This document shows, piece by piece, positions 33,906 to 46,199 of a stretch of DNA of 64,000 bases (within the stretch, counting starts at the first letter, position 1; every line of letters begins with the position of its first letter). The notes under the pieces were generated by a model, which was given only the letters and a program-made list of their open reading frames with translations, made no database searches and was not told the origin of the DNA. Source of the DNA: Eupeodes corollae (Eukaryota > Arthropoda > Insecta > Diptera > Syrphidae); assembly GCF_945859685.1 (NCBI RefSeq), contig NC_079149.1, positions 39,459,136 to 39,523,135 on the forward strand. Direction: 5' to 3'. The position numbers were made by a program, and so were the translations under genes.

Positions 33906-35339
33906 TATATGCTGTCATCAAAAATGGACACTGAACGACGACGTCTTGGACAAAACGTCACCATGGACAGCTATAACTTTGAGGTAGTTACACCACCAGC
34001 GCTGAAATCAAACGAAGAATAACTCTTGCAAATCGCTGCTTCTTTGGACTTAGAAGGCAATTGAGAAGTAAAGTCCTCTCTCGAGCATGTAAAATCACCA
34101 TCTATAAGACACTCAACTTCCCGGTTCTCATTTATGGAGCTGAGGCCTAGACCCTGTCAAAGAAAGATGACAGCGTCTTAGGATGCTTCGAGAGAAAAAT
34201 TCTTCGGGTGATTTTTGGTCCCGTACTCATAGATGGGGAATGGAGGAGAAGATATAACGACAAACTGTACGGGCTGTACAGCGATACTGACCTAGTTAGC
34301 AGAATTAAAGTCCAACGGCTTAGATGGCTAGGTAACTTAGAGCGGATGGACATCAACGCTTCAGCTTGGCAGGTCTTCGGATCCAATCCCGAGGGACGGC
34401 ACAGTAGAGGAAAACCGCAGAGTTTTATGTACATCTTTTTTTATTTTGCATTTCTTCTTTCTCTCTCTACCTATATTCAAAGCTATATATGTTTTCCGAA
34501 AAAAATTATTTTCTCTTTGAGTGGGCGGAATTTTCTAGTGTAGATTTGTCTTCCTATTGGTTATCATTCCTGAAAATTTCATCAAAATCGGTTCATTAGT
34601 TTAGATTTTATAGAGTTTTGTCCGCTATTTTCATGATTTAAAAAAGGAAGAAATCTATCTTGAAAAACGGCACAGCAAAGAAGGCTGTGGGAGGTTTCAC
34701 CTATCACGTTACAGTGGAGCTTTATCTTAAAAGTTCTAAAATGACGGTATTCGAACGAGCGTTTTTTCGAAGTTTTCTGAATTATTTGGTGGACAACTAA
34801 GAACTTTCTAAAAAGATAATGAACCAATAGATTCCGTGACAACAAAAGCCTGGATTTAAGGACAAAATATCGAATATTCTCCTGTGGGGATGGTGTGCAA
34901 GAAATGCCTACTTATGAGGATGGCAATCAAAAAATCGAAGAGATTATTGAAGACATAAAACGGTCTTGTAATAAATTTTCTGACAGCACTTTATGGATCC
35001 ATACACCACAGGTTACTTCAAGTAATTCAGGAGGCAGCACACATTGCTAAAAATTATTTTATTCCATTCAATAAATCATATAATTTGTTGTTATTTTCTT
35101 TAGGTACATTTATAGCTTGTGACACAAAAGATCAATGTACTTTTTATGACTTTCTTCGAAAAAACCGCCATAAAACTTGTATTTATCATCTTAATAGAAA
35201 ATTTTTGTTTCCAATATAAACTTAATACAGATCTCATTCATTCCACCTTTGGAGTTATCCAAAAAGCCTAAGGGTTTAAAAAATGTCGCCAAATAAAAAA
35301 CAAAAAAAGCTTGTGCCTATTCATGTGACACGAAGTGTA

Positions 35340-36055
35340 CAAGATTGTCTTTTATTTACTCCAACATTTAAATTTTTTAAACTATATACAAGTATTTGAA
35401 GAAAAGGAAAAAGCGTTATAAGCTTCATAAGAGTATTCAATTTAGCAGAATATTTCATAAACCCTGTTACTCATGTTTCCACTTAAAATTTATTACAAAT
35501 TAATTACAATTCAACTTAACTTTATGCATTAAAGCTTCAAAAGCTTGAGTATTTTATTGCCATATTCGATTGAAAATGGAAAATTTAATTTAAATTCAAA
35601 ACTTCGATGGGGAATTACAAAAGGTTTGTGTCAACTAATTAATAAAAAAATAAAAATTACCCATTTCAAAATGCTTACGATATCTTAGGGTAAATACATA
35701 TTATTTTATTTTATCTTAAAATGGCTTGAGTTTGGAATTTCTTGAAATTTTCTATACAAATCCAGTTCTAAACTAGCGCCTATCGAATACTAGTTCTATA
35801 GAACTTGTCATAAAGCGGTACCCAGGCTAAGGCAGCAAATATAAATAAATAATCAAAGCACCTTAGCGAAATCTAATAAATCTATAAAATACAGAAAATA
35901 CAACAAACACAAAAGACAAATAAAACAAACGTTTTGTTATCTAGATCGTTTTGCGGGAATAATTATATCGAAGTGATTGTGTTTTAAGCATTCCCATCAG
36001 TGATTCCTTCCCAGAGAGTGAACGACAGTTGTCTTTTTGAATTTCACACATCAAC
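35340..36055. other. Upstream region of hexokinase 1
   Basis: AT-rich sequence up to the hexokinase start. TATAAATA at 35840-35847 is the best core promoter candidate; 208 bases of 5' leader would follow. No other feature. Confidence 0.5.
35840..35847 (+). promoter_or_regulatory. Possible TATA box of hexokinase 1
   Basis: Consensus TATAAATA in the correct orientation about 209 bases before the start codon. In this AT-rich DNA it could be chance; no transcript start is known. Confidence 0.35.
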
Positions 36056-37396
36056 ATGTCTGCCAAAACGCCTAGAGTTCGTACCTTGATGGAGGAGTTT
36101 ACGCTGAGTAATTCTCAGCTTGCTGAGGTTAGCCGTAGGTTTCTGAACGAAGTGAATCGTGGTTTATGTGGACAGACTCATGACAATGCAGATGTTAAGT
36201 GCTTCGTGACGTATGTTCAGGATCTACCAACGGGAGAGGAAGTCGGCAGGTACCTGGCTTTGGACTTGGGCGGTACGAACTTCCGAGTGCTGATGGTCAC
36301 TTTGAAGGGACACCATGAAGCCGATATGGATTCGAAGATCTATGCCATTCCGAAGGAGATCATGACGGGACCTGGAGTTCAGCTCTTCGATCACATTGCT
36401 GAATGTCTAGCCACATTCATGAGGGAGCATAATTTGGAAAACGAACATCTTCATTTAGGGTTCACATTCTCGTTTCCGTGTCAGCAACTCGGTTTGACTA
36501 GGGGAATTTTGGTTCGCTGGACTAAGGGTTTCAATTGTGCAGGCGTGGAAAATGAAGATGTGGTGCAGTTGTTGAAGGACGCTCTAAAACGTCGTCAGGT
36601 TGATATATCAGTTGTGGCCATACTCAACGACACCACAGGAACTCTTATGTCATGTGCCCATAGAAACAAACATTGCAAGATCGGCGTGATCATTGGCACC
36701 GGATGCAATGCCTGCTACCTTGAACGTGTGGAAAACGTTGATCTTTACGATGGTCCTCTGAATAAGTCTCATGTCATAATAAACACCGAATTTGGGGCAT
36801 TCGGAGAGAGTGGAATGTTGGACTTCGTCCGCTCGGAATACGATCGATTTGTTGATCAGGGATCGATGAATCCTGGAAGACAAATCTACGAAAAAATGAT
36901 CTCAGGCATGTATATGGGCGAGATTGTGCGATTAGTGATGTTGAAGGCGATCGACAGGAAGCTTTTGTTAACTGATTCGGGACGTAAACCTCAACGTCTT
37001 CAGATTGTGGGAAGTTTCGAGACTAAATTCGTGTCGGATATTGAATCGGACGCTGAGGGAGATTATACCAATTGCAGAGCGATTCTAGCCGGACTTGGAA
37101 TTCGCAATGCCACCGACGATGACTGTGCAGATGTGAAGTATATTTGCGAATGTGTTTCAAAGCGGGCTGCACATCTGGTAGCATGTGGACTATCTATGTT
37201 GATCAATAAAATTGATGAGCCGTTCGTGACGGTGGGCGTGGATGGGACAGTGTACCGATTACATCCCAAATTTAAAGGTTACATGTTTGAGAAGATGAGG
37301 CAGTTAGTCAAGCCACACATAGAATTCGATTTGATGTTATCCGAGGATGGTTCGGGACGTGGAGCTGCGCTGGTCGCAGCTACAGTTGATGATTAG
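36056..37396 (+). CDS. Hexokinase 1, complete, intronless
   Basis: ATP-dependent phosphorylation of glucose and other hexoses in the cytosol, the first step of glycolysis. The 446-residue length is that of a 50-kDa single-domain insect hexokinase. Motifs: phosphate-binding LALDLGGTNFRV (residues 67-78), sugar-binding FSFPC (138-142) and TKGF (156-159), catalytic Asp192 in LNDTTGT (190-196), GTGCNACY (214-221), sugar-contact Glu245 in INTEFG, EKMISGMYMGE (279-289), and the C-terminal nucleotide-site SEDGSGRGAAL (429-439). All key residues are present and the frame is clean. The start is supported by CAACATGTC, the same context as the second copy. AATAAA lies at 37484. It sits in the large AGGF1 intron, antisense to AGGF1. 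Closest fly relatives would be Hex-C or Hex-t types; which one cannot be told here. Confidence 0.97.
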   Translation: MSAKTPRVRTLMEEFTLSNSQLAEVSRRFLNEVNRGLCGQTHDNADVKCFVTYVQDLPTGEEVGRYLALDLGGTNFRVLMVTLKGHHEADMDSKIYAIPKEIMTGPGVQLFDHIAECLATFMREHNLENEHLHLGFTFSFPCQQLGLTRGILVRWTKGFNCAGVENEDVVQLLKDALKRRQVDISVVAILNDTTGTLMSCAHRNKHCKIGVIIGTGCNACYLERVENVDLYDGPLNKSHVIINTEFGAFGESGMLDFVRSEYDRFVDQGSMNPGRQIYEKMISGMYMGEIVRLVMLKAIDRKLLLTDSGRKPQRLQIVGSFETKFVSDIESDAEGDYTNCRAILAGLGIRNATDDDCADVKYICECVSKRAAHLVACGLSMLINKIDEPFVTVGVDGTVYRLHPKFKGYMFEKMRQLVKPHIEFDLMLSEDGSGRGAALVAATVDD

Positions 37397-38520
37397 AATT
37401 AAAAAGCATAGTTCTTCTTGTTATTCCTACTAGTTAAGATCTCGTTATTATTGTTAATATTGTTGTTTGAAAAATATAAAAAAAATAAAACATTACTTAA
37501 AACCAAATACAATTTTCAGTTAAACGATTGGACAGTGCAGGAAAAAAACCAAGTCCTTGAAACTTGATAAAATACAAACAAATGTTTAGGGCCTAGATGC
37601 CTGAAGACCTTAATTAAATATCAAATTTAATAAAAACCAAACGTTTAATTGACATTTTATCTATTTCTAAACTTTTATTGAGACTTTCTTTTGATCATTT
37701 TTACTCGAGACATTTCGATTACACATCCAATAAAAATGATCATAAAAGCAAAATTTTTGAACTTTTTATTAGTTCTTCCCAAAAAAAACGTTATCAATGA
37801 AATTAAACTGGACAAAAGCGTTTATTTTTAGTTAATTACCTTTTGTGTGCATTTTTGTCTTTCAAATGTTATCGTTATGTATGATCATTTCTTATCAAAT
37901 TCTAAGGAATTTTTTCGACAACGGAAGTTATTTTTGAATGAATTGTATTTCTTAACGTTCTTTTTTTAGCGTATCTAAGAATGGTTAAGATAAAAAGTAC
38001 AATCCAAATTTGATTCATATTTTTTAGAATTTTCTTGAATGAGAAGTAATGCGAAAACTGAGCTAATTCGCAACCATTTGGAAGCGGACCACGATTTCAG
38101 TAGGAAAAAAACATTTCCACTTAGAATCGATGAAAAAGAATGCATTTACATTATAAATACATAAAAAAATTGATTGCACAAACAGCAATTGAAAATAAAT
38201 GGATTTCCCTTACTTCCTACCACAAATTTGAGCTTATTCACTTTATTTGATAAAATTATGATGTATAATAGGAAATGCAACAAAACTGAAACACAATTTT
38301 CGAGCTTTGCCTCACGGTTTTTTTTACCGTTAGTAGAATTTTGCCAGGAATGTCAAAAAATTGCTCGTACATCAAACAAATGTTCGTACACTGCTCTCTT
38401 CACTAACAAAATGGAAATAACGGTTCTTTTTGAAATGTAAATTGATTACTGTAATGATATTGAGAGATCTAGGCTCAGTATGTCGTGGTGTATTGATCTT
38501 TTCAATTGTTTTTTTTTTCT
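37397..38520. other. 3' flank of hexokinase 1, no gene seen
   Basis: Contains the poly(A) signal (37484-37489). The rest is AT-rich with no supported coding. Confidence 0.55.
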
Positions 38521-38532
38521 AATTTTGTGAAT

Positions 38533-39480
38533 TTTATTTTGAAAATGGAGGCTTCTCATAAAAAAGTACCTCTTGAAGTAAGAAAACTGATTTTTAAACA
38601 AAGAAACGACGGAAGAAGTTATGCTGAGATATCATCAACTATTGGTAGACCACGGCCTACATTTCAGTATGTATTAAAAATGTATTTGAAAAATAAATGC
38701 TTTGAAGGAAGAGGTGGAAAAAAAATACTAGACGCTCGTATGGACCGAAAAATGGGCTGATCCCAAGTTAAGTGCTCCTAAAATAGCTGCTGACATTCAA
38801 TCAAATGATGGAATATCGCTTAACCCTCAAACTGTTCGGAACTTTCTGCATTCAAAGGGATATAATTGTCACACGGTACACAAAAAAACCCTACATTTCA
38901 AAAGAAAACGTTTTAAAACGCTTGAACTATGCGAATGCATACGTTTCGAAACCAGATGATTTTTGAAAGAATGTGTTATTCCTTGACGAGAGAAAGTTTA
39001 ATGTCTTTGGGTCGGACGGTCGCAGATTTGTGTGGGGGAAACCAAACACGGCATTAGATGTGAAGAATTTGTAATCAACGGTGAAACATGGAGGCGGAAA
39101 TGTAATTTTCTGGGATCTATTGAGTCAAATGGTGTGGGAAATTAAGTTTTTATAGAAACAACAAATATTTACAAATTTTAAAAGATTATTTGAAAGCCAG
39201 CGCTTCAAAAATTGGCCTTAAAGACGACTTTTAACTTGTGCAAGATAACAATCATAAACATTCATCAAGGATAGTACTAGGACTAGGAGTGGCTTCTCTA
39301 TAATGTTAAATCGCAATTGCCTCATCGTCCCCAATCTCCAGGAAGAAAGGCCCAAGGATCAGAGTAAGTATTAAAAGCTAAAAGCCATTATATTGGAGGA
39401 ATAGTACAAAATTTCGCCGGAAGTCACTTCAAAACTAGTACTCTCTATGAAGCATCGCCTTCAGGATGTTATAAAAGAAA
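38533..39480 (+). mobile_element. Tc1-like transposase relic
   Basis: The open start MEASHKKVPLEVRKLIFKQR carries the HTH (RSYAEISSTIGRPRPTFQYV). Later pieces in other frames read PKLSAPKIAADIQ, VLFLDERKFNVFGSDGRRFVW (first Asp region) and VKHGGGNVIFWD. The second Asp/Glu part is degraded. At least five frameshifts. No terminal repeats were identified. Confidence 0.75.
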
Positions 39481-39784
39481 AAGGTTATTACACTCGCTAC
39501 TAAAGTTTACATATTTATATATATAACGAAGTTTTTTATCATTGTACGTGCAATTTTTTGACCTTTGTTTTCCTGCTTTGCCTAATTTGTTGCATTTTTT
39601 TGTTTCTTCATAAAGCTTGTACCTATTTTTTTTTTTTTTTTAATCCTTATATAATAAACAATACCAAAATTGAAAAAAGAATGGTTGAAAATCTGTTTAT
39701 ATTTAACCTTGTACTCTTAAACTTTGCTGTTCAATATTGAATTTTAGAAATTAAAAAATTGCGCCTTAAAATTCTTTTCGAATT

Positions 39785-40065
39785 TTTGGTTTTCAAGTGC
39801 TCAAGAGTGAATGATTTATCTGCATATACACGGTCTTTCGCATACCCCTATAAAAGAAGTCCAGTCGCGTAATATCGCAACGACAAGAAATTTATTCGAT
39901 AAATCGTCCTGCACCGCGGACCCATTAGACGTATCTACGACGTTGTGAATGGTCAGCTGGCTTTAGTTGTTGTTTAAGCTGGACTTTATATGGATGAAGG
40001 TGAAATAATGTGCAGTAAGACATTCCTTATTCCTGAGACGAGGAATGACACATTCGGGACTTCGG
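39785..40065 (-). mobile_element. Mariner-C copy 3, deletion derivative
   Basis: Shares sequence with the copies at 10512 and 59836: GTGCTCAAGAGTGAATGATT, ACACGGTCTTTCGCATACCC, GACGTATCTACGACGTTGTG and ATGACACATTCGGG. The order matches a minus-strand transposase with most of the middle deleted. Non-functional. Confidence 0.7.
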
Positions 40066-40379
40066 CAATTAAATTTCGAAATGGATTCGGAGGATTCAAT
40101 AGTAGAAGGCATAAATATCTTGGAAAATATGGCCGAAGCAATTAGGCAAAAAGTATATACAGACAAAATTAAACCATATTCAAAATATGACGATAAAAAG
40201 TTTTATCGGCGCTACAGGTCAATAATTTTTTTCAGCATAAACTTGAAAAACATAATCACAACTCTATATTAAAACAAGTATTATCAGCAACAATCACAAC
40301 AAATTAGTTTTTCAACGCGCGGTTGTTTTGAAAATTACCGTCAAAATTAATAAACAAATCTTTTATATATTTAACAGTA

Positions 40380-42960
40380 CAGTTTTTATGGAAGAATTTT
40401 AAGCTTTCTTGGATAGTGAGAAATCAAATAATTTGTTAATTGTGGGTGATTTGAATATCAATACTTTAGTGAGTTCGTGGCAACTTATCTTGATTTGTTA
40501 GCTTCTCATGGACTTGTTAAAGAGATAACAAGACCGAGATCTGGAACTTATCTTGATCATATTTATGGCCGATTCGCTCCTTCAATCAGTTCATGTGAAA
40601 AGTGTGTTTTTGACCTCAGAATAACTGATCATTCCATGACTGGAATTCTTATTCATAAAGGGAAAGAAAGTATTTGCTCTGATTCTAGTCCCCAAAAATT
40701 GATTAGAAATATCGATTTTTAGTAGGCTTAAAACTAATTTGTCTTTTGAGTTTTGGGAAGAAGTTTTTGCCGAGAGTGATCCTTCCAAATCGTATGCCAT
40801 TTTTATTGATATCCTTTGTAGATACATTTCTGATGCTTCTTTTGATATCGTTCCGAAAAAGTCTAATAGGCGTTTAAAGCCGTGGATTACGTATAGTTTG
40901 CTTCAAAAAGTGAAGTATAAAAACAAATTAAGACAAAAGTGTTTAAAACGCAACAGCAGTCAGAATTTAAAAAATTAAATATAAGAAAATTTGTGTTGAA
41001 TTAAAGAAGGAAATTCCTATTTGCCGTGATAACTATTTTAAAAACAAATTCAATCTAGCTGAAGGAAATATTAGAAACGAATGGAAAATAGTGAATAGTA
41101 TACTTAATAAATCTCAGTGCAAAAAACAACCATCTGTTGTCAATGTTAATGGTCGTGTGGTCTCAGATAAAATTGCAATTGCTAATGCATTCAATTAATA
41201 CTTTTCAACAAGCTAGTTCTAGTCACCCATCTTGTACAGTTTGTAGTCCATTCAGTAATGAACCCTCTCAAAGCCACAGTTTTGTGTTTGAGCCTATATC
41301 TAGTTTAGAGATTCTAAAGTTAATTGGCACTTTAAAAACTTCAAACTCTTCTGGTTATGATGGCATTTCAAATGTTTGTTTGAAAAATGTAGCATGTTTT
41401 ATAATTGATGTTTTGGCGCATATCTTTAACAAAAGTATTTTTTCTGGAGTATTTAATTTCCGGTTGCTCTTAAATGTGCCAATATCTTGCCACTTTTCAA
41501 GAAAGGAGCAACTAATGATCTGGGTAACTATAGGCCTGTATCACTCTTGCTCTCGATAAGTTGAAAAAGCTTTAAAAAATAGAATGGTGAGCTTTTTAAA
41601 GAGAACAACATTTTTCAGTGATGTTTAGTTTGGTTTTCAAAGCAATAAATCAACCGAAGATGTGTTGTTACATTTCTGTTCTCAAATATTTGTAAGTCTT
41701 GATAGAAAAAAGATAACAGCTGGATTGTTTGTTGACATATCAAAAGCCTTTGACATGGTTAATCACGAAATTTTGGTTAGCAAACTTGAAAGTGCTGGGT
41801 TTCGAGGAATCATTAATGATTGGGTAAGATCTTATTTAAATTTAAAAGCCCAAAGAGTGAAATTTGATGGTATAAGGAGTGATAGAAAGACATTCGTTTT
41901 GGGGATCCACAAGGTTCGGTTTTAGAACCAATACTTTTTTTGTACTCTTTTTATTCAGTTTGCCTTTTAAGGGTTCTCTTACAGCCTTTGCAGATGATGT
42001 TGGTTTTTCGTATGGTACAGATAGTTGTCTGAATCTTATATCGGATTTAAATTGGGATCTCAGCTTTTTAAGAATCTGGTTTGCAGAGCACAAATTGATA
42101 ATAAGTTCTTAAACAAAGATAATGTTTTTCAGTTTGTCTGGCAGAAAGATTGTTAATGCTGATCTATTTTTCCACGCTACTGAGTGTCCAAAGTTCAAGC
42201 TTTTTAACTGCACCTTTAATCCTATGGTTACTTCCATAACATTTACGGATTCCATGAGCTGTAGTGATAAATGCTTCAAATTAGAAATAGTTAATAAATT
42301 CAAGTATTTGGGATTAATAATTGATTCTAGAATGAGTTTTTATAACCACACAGAGAATCTTAGACAATATTTTCGGTGCACTGTTAGAAACTTCTTCTTT
42401 TTGCGTAAAGTTTGCTCTTCCAAACTGCTACTTAAAATTTATTATGGAATTTTTCATTGGAAACTAGAATATGGAATTTCTTGTTGGGGAGGTTCATATT
42501 ATAACAAAATACAACCTTTATTAGTTTTGCAAAAAAAGTGTTCTGAAGAAAATATGTGGTAAGCCTCGCCTGTACCCTAGTTTTCCACTTTTTAGAGATT
42601 TGAAAATTCTTTCAGTGAGACATATGTATTCATTGTTATAAAGTTCTAAAAATTTTCTTTAAGAGATCAAGTAATCTTAATTTTAGAATAATTGATAATT
42701 ATATTTTACGTGGAAATTTTTTAAACCAAGTTTCTATACCGGTGTACCGAACAACCGCTTTTAGAAATTTGTATAATGTTTCCTCATGTCGGATATTTAA
42801 TAGACTCCCCCATTCTATCAGGTTGCAAACTTCTCATTTATTTATGAAACAAGTTAAATATTGGCTCCTTAGTCTTGATAATGTAAGTATTGAATTTTTT
42901 TTAAATGGTTCTACTTGATGTTTTCTTGAAAATGTTTAACTTTAATTTAATTTAATTTCT
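40380..42960 (+). mobile_element. Non-LTR retrotransposon (EN-RT), degenerate
   Basis: The end of the endonuclease (GDLNIN near 40440, TYLDHIYGR, ITDHSMTG), then reverse transcriptase: NSSGYDGISNVCLKN, GNYRPVSLL, DISKAFDMVNHEI, a degraded YADD segment (AFADDVGFSYG near 41990), and the C-terminal region FKYLGLIIDSRMSF, KIYYGIFHWKLEYGISCWG, DLKILSVRHMYS. At least six frame changes. Lacks the 5' part. Different family from A, B and LOA copies; clade not assigned. Confidence 0.85.
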
Positions 42961-44215
42961 GTATACATTACATACATTTATGATATTTAACTTTCTTTTT
43001 TAAATTTTCTTTTAAGGGTCACCCCACCCATTTTAATTAATAAATGTAAAATTTTTCTTAGAGTGGCAATAACTTTATTTTTTATAAAAATATTTTTGTC
43101 AATTATTTCTTTTTATCTTATTGTTCTTATTTGGATTTTAAGAAATAAAATGTAAACAAAATTTCAACTTTTGTGACCTCAAAAGTATATGTTGCGTGTG
43201 CTGTCAGTCAAAACGGCACAGTGCAGGCCATGAAGTTTAATTTAACTCTCCGTTTATAGTTGAGTTTACAAAAATAAATTTAGCTAGCCCTTAACCTAAC
43301 TATTAAAATGTTTATTGGTATGGAAAAATATTTAAATCCCAGTTAAATATTTAAGTGAGCTTTAATTTTGATTATTGGTAAGGCCCTCTATATTTATTTA
43401 TAGGCCAGGAAAATTGCACTACAAAATTATCTTACTCCAAAAACTTCCAATAGAGTAGAAAACTTTAGACAACTTTATGGAAAGTCTTTTTAACTTGTAT
43501 TGCAGCAAAGCATTTAAAAAGGTTAAGTGCAGTTAAGTCTAAATTACTCGGAAAGCTTTGTTTTTGAAAACACAATGGGAGCACATATAAAAGATCCTGA
43601 CACTTTTTGCGTACAATAAAGAACGTTTTGAAGAAAAACGCTCGAAAAAAATCGGGTGGAGCACATAAAACCGACACCATAAAAGGACATTTTTATTTTT
43701 GATTACGGTTCGAACAGATTTTTTATATACAAAAAAAACTATTTTTGAAGTCATATAGGTAAGAAAATACCATCATCTTGACAGCAAAATAATTAATAGA
43801 ATTTGTTGTATTAGAAGTTCATTGAAAAGTGCAACACCAAACATGGATTCAAGCTGATTGGCAGTACTGCACTTAACAAATATGAACTCTGCTCAATATT
43901 TCTTTTTTATAATGACAAAACTTTCAACTTGCTTTGAAAACAAAAATAAGAGATTAGTAGAGTCTCAAAAATTACAAAATTTCCATCGTCACTATTCAGA
44001 ATAAAAAAAAAATTAAATACTTCATTATATTAAGGAGTTAAGTTAGAGAGAAGCCTTTCGCGCTTATCATAATTATCAATATTCATATTTGAGTTCCGTT
44101 AAAAAATACTAAACCGTTTTTTAGACATTGATTTTGAAAAAATAAGTAAAAAAACAGTTTTTCTAAAATTTGCTTGTTTTACTCATCATACATACATATA
44201 TTATACAGTTACTCT
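42961..44215. other. No gene seen
   Basis: AT-rich. Short frames at 43465-43754 on minus have no family signature. Confidence 0.5.
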
Positions 44216-45582
44216 CAAAATTGAGCGTACACCAGCAAAAAAAAAATGTTTTGCTTTTTTAAATTAATAAAATGTTATGTTTTTGGTATTTTGTTTTCAA
44301 TGTTTTTTTATTTAATATTTTATGTTAAATAAACAAGAGGAAAAACAACAAAAAATGTTAAAACTTAAAAGATCGTCAAATGCATGGCACGAAATAAAGC
44401 GTACACTTGGAATTCAAAGCATACAAAAATGTTAATTAGTTGTCAAATTTTAATTTTAATATTTTGTAGGGCCACCTTTAGACGTAATCACATTCGTTAG
44501 TAAAAAAATCTACAACCTTCGCTTTATTTTTTCCAACAAATTCTCGATGGGATTGCGGTCCGGTAAATGAATGGGGTTTTGAGCTGGTCTCTGGCATTAT
44601 ACAGCAACCAATGATATGTGTTTTAAATGGTTATCTTGTTGGAAGTGAATGGTTGCTGATGAATTCAGTTACTCCCAGTCCCATTTCAAACTATTGATCC
44701 TCATAACATAACATTTGCTTCACCATGCATAACAGTGCCAAGCAAATTCTCTGTCTTGAACTGAGAATTGGGCTTTCTCCAAACAATTTGGTTTCTGTCA
44801 CACTCAAATAAGTTAATTTTGGTCTCGTCCGAGAACAGAATATCGTTCCAGGAACTTTGGGATTAGTTGAGGTGCTTTTTAGCGAACTCAAGACGTTTTC
44901 GCTTAATAATTTTGGGAATAAGGGGGGTTTTTTCCGAGCAACTCTGCGATTAAAATCAATCTTCAGAAGAACGCGACTTATAGTTTCGGTTGAAACTGGT
45001 CTTTCAATAAGTGTCACCATTTCGGCCGCCAAGTTTTATACACTCGTTTTGGGATTTACTTTGAATTTTCATAAAATTACTCGTTTGTCTTGCTGAGAAG
45101 AATTTTGTTCGTCCTCTTCATACCGATATTTGTTAAGTATTTTTTGGACCTTTGAATGTGTTCGGCCTAAAATTTCGTCAATTTCACGTAAGATTTATTG
45201 TTTAAATGTAGTTTTAAAATTAATTGTCTTCTTGCAATGTTGGTTTATTTCCTTTTCTCTGGCATTTCTACAAAAAATGCTTCAAATTCAATTTAAAAAA
45301 CAATTAAATATAGCAGTACATTTTTTGAAATTTTGATTTAAGAAGCCATAGATACAAAGTGTACGCTTAATTTTGTGCTACGAAATGTTGAGATAATGAT
45401 TTTTTTTTATCAATATAACCTTTTGTTTATTGTTTAAGTAATGTTTTTATGTATTCGTAAGAAAAAAAAATAATCAAAAATAGAAATTAAAAAGAATTTT
45501 CCAAAAACATTGTATCTTAAATATGAAAAGTAACAAATAACCAGATCTTAATTCAGTGTACGCACAATTTTGGGAGCAACTG
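44216..45582 (-). mobile_element. Tc1-like transposon, decayed
   Basis: Inverted repeats CAGTTACTCTCAAAATTGAG and CAGTTGCTCCCAAAATTGTG, with TA at both edges (44214-44215 and 45583-45584). Total 1367 bp. The transposase is on minus: ISRVLLKIDFNRRVARKKPP, WNDILFSDETKINLFECD (first Asp), TVMHGEANVM, and a C-terminal remnant near 44500-44570 (TAIPSRICWKK). Several frameshifts. Confidence 0.82.
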
Positions 45583-45584
45583 TA

Positions 45585-46199
45585 TATAAAGATTTTATAT
45601 TTCAGAGCTTGCTAAGACAAATGAAAAAAATATACTGGGGAAGTACCCTCCTGGAGAAATATCAAAATATATTGTTTATATTGAAACATGCCGTGTTAAG
45701 AACAACATTTTAGAGAAAAATAAATACAAATTTATCCAGCCGTATTTCAAATAAATCGAATTTTCGATTTTGCACCAACAAAATTGCACTGTTATTTTAA
45801 GTCTTAAAAAATGCCGCACGCCAATATTCTTAAAACCTTAATTTCCAAGTTTGAACTTTTTTCTACTTCTCGAGCTCGAAATTTTTTAGTATGCAAAACT
45901 TGACACACAGTTCCCTTATGTAGCAAGTAAAAGTGGCAAGTCATTTAACAACTTCTTTTATTTTTGCAAATTCAAAGCATACAAAGTAGCAAGTAAAAAA
46001 ATATAAACTGTAGCAGTTGTTGTTAAAAATCTCTCTAGGTATGAATAATTGGCTTCTAGGTATGGATAAACGGCCTCAATGTGCGAGGCCTCCAAGACAA
46101 CCAATACGACCTCTTTTATAAAACCGCAGATCAAGACCAAGGTAATCCCGGAACTTGTTTTTTTTAGCTAAGAAACATTGAAAAGGTTTTATATGTTCA
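45585..46199. other. No gene seen
   Basis: AT-rich; possibly degenerate 5' LINE sequence near 46080-46199 but nothing supportable. Confidence 0.4.

Larger units (their letters stand above)
31970..34425 (+). mobile_element. Non-LTR retrotransposon, degenerate, split by a mariner
   Basis: Reading in order: VKIATFKLKSKKAFAADSIAAE, a junction with lost sequence near 32160, DFKAAYDSIHS, GFRQGDALSCDFFNIVLERI, QLLGYAGDIDIIGR (degenerate YADD) and KTKY at 32578. After the mariner it resumes at 33906 with MLSSKMDTERRRLG, NFPVLIYGAEA, and the tail RLRWLGNLERMD...GKPQS. Same family as 9142-10425. Stops and an internal deletion make it inactive. Confidence 0.8.
31677..35337. mobile_element. Outer long-TIR DNA transposon (TA target), hosting nested elements
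   Basis: The ends read CACTTCGTGTCACAAGAATA on the left and, inverted, CACTTCGTGTCACATGAATA on the right, each abutting TA (31675-31676 and 35338-35339). Similarity between the arms extends with gaps for about 165-180 bp (for example GAATGAATGAGAT in both, and TTTTATGGCG). No transposase of its own is recognised. The interior is mostly a LINE (31970-34425), leaving 34426-35160 as unassigned outer sequence. TA target and end style suggest the Tc1/mariner superfamily. Confidence 0.75.
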
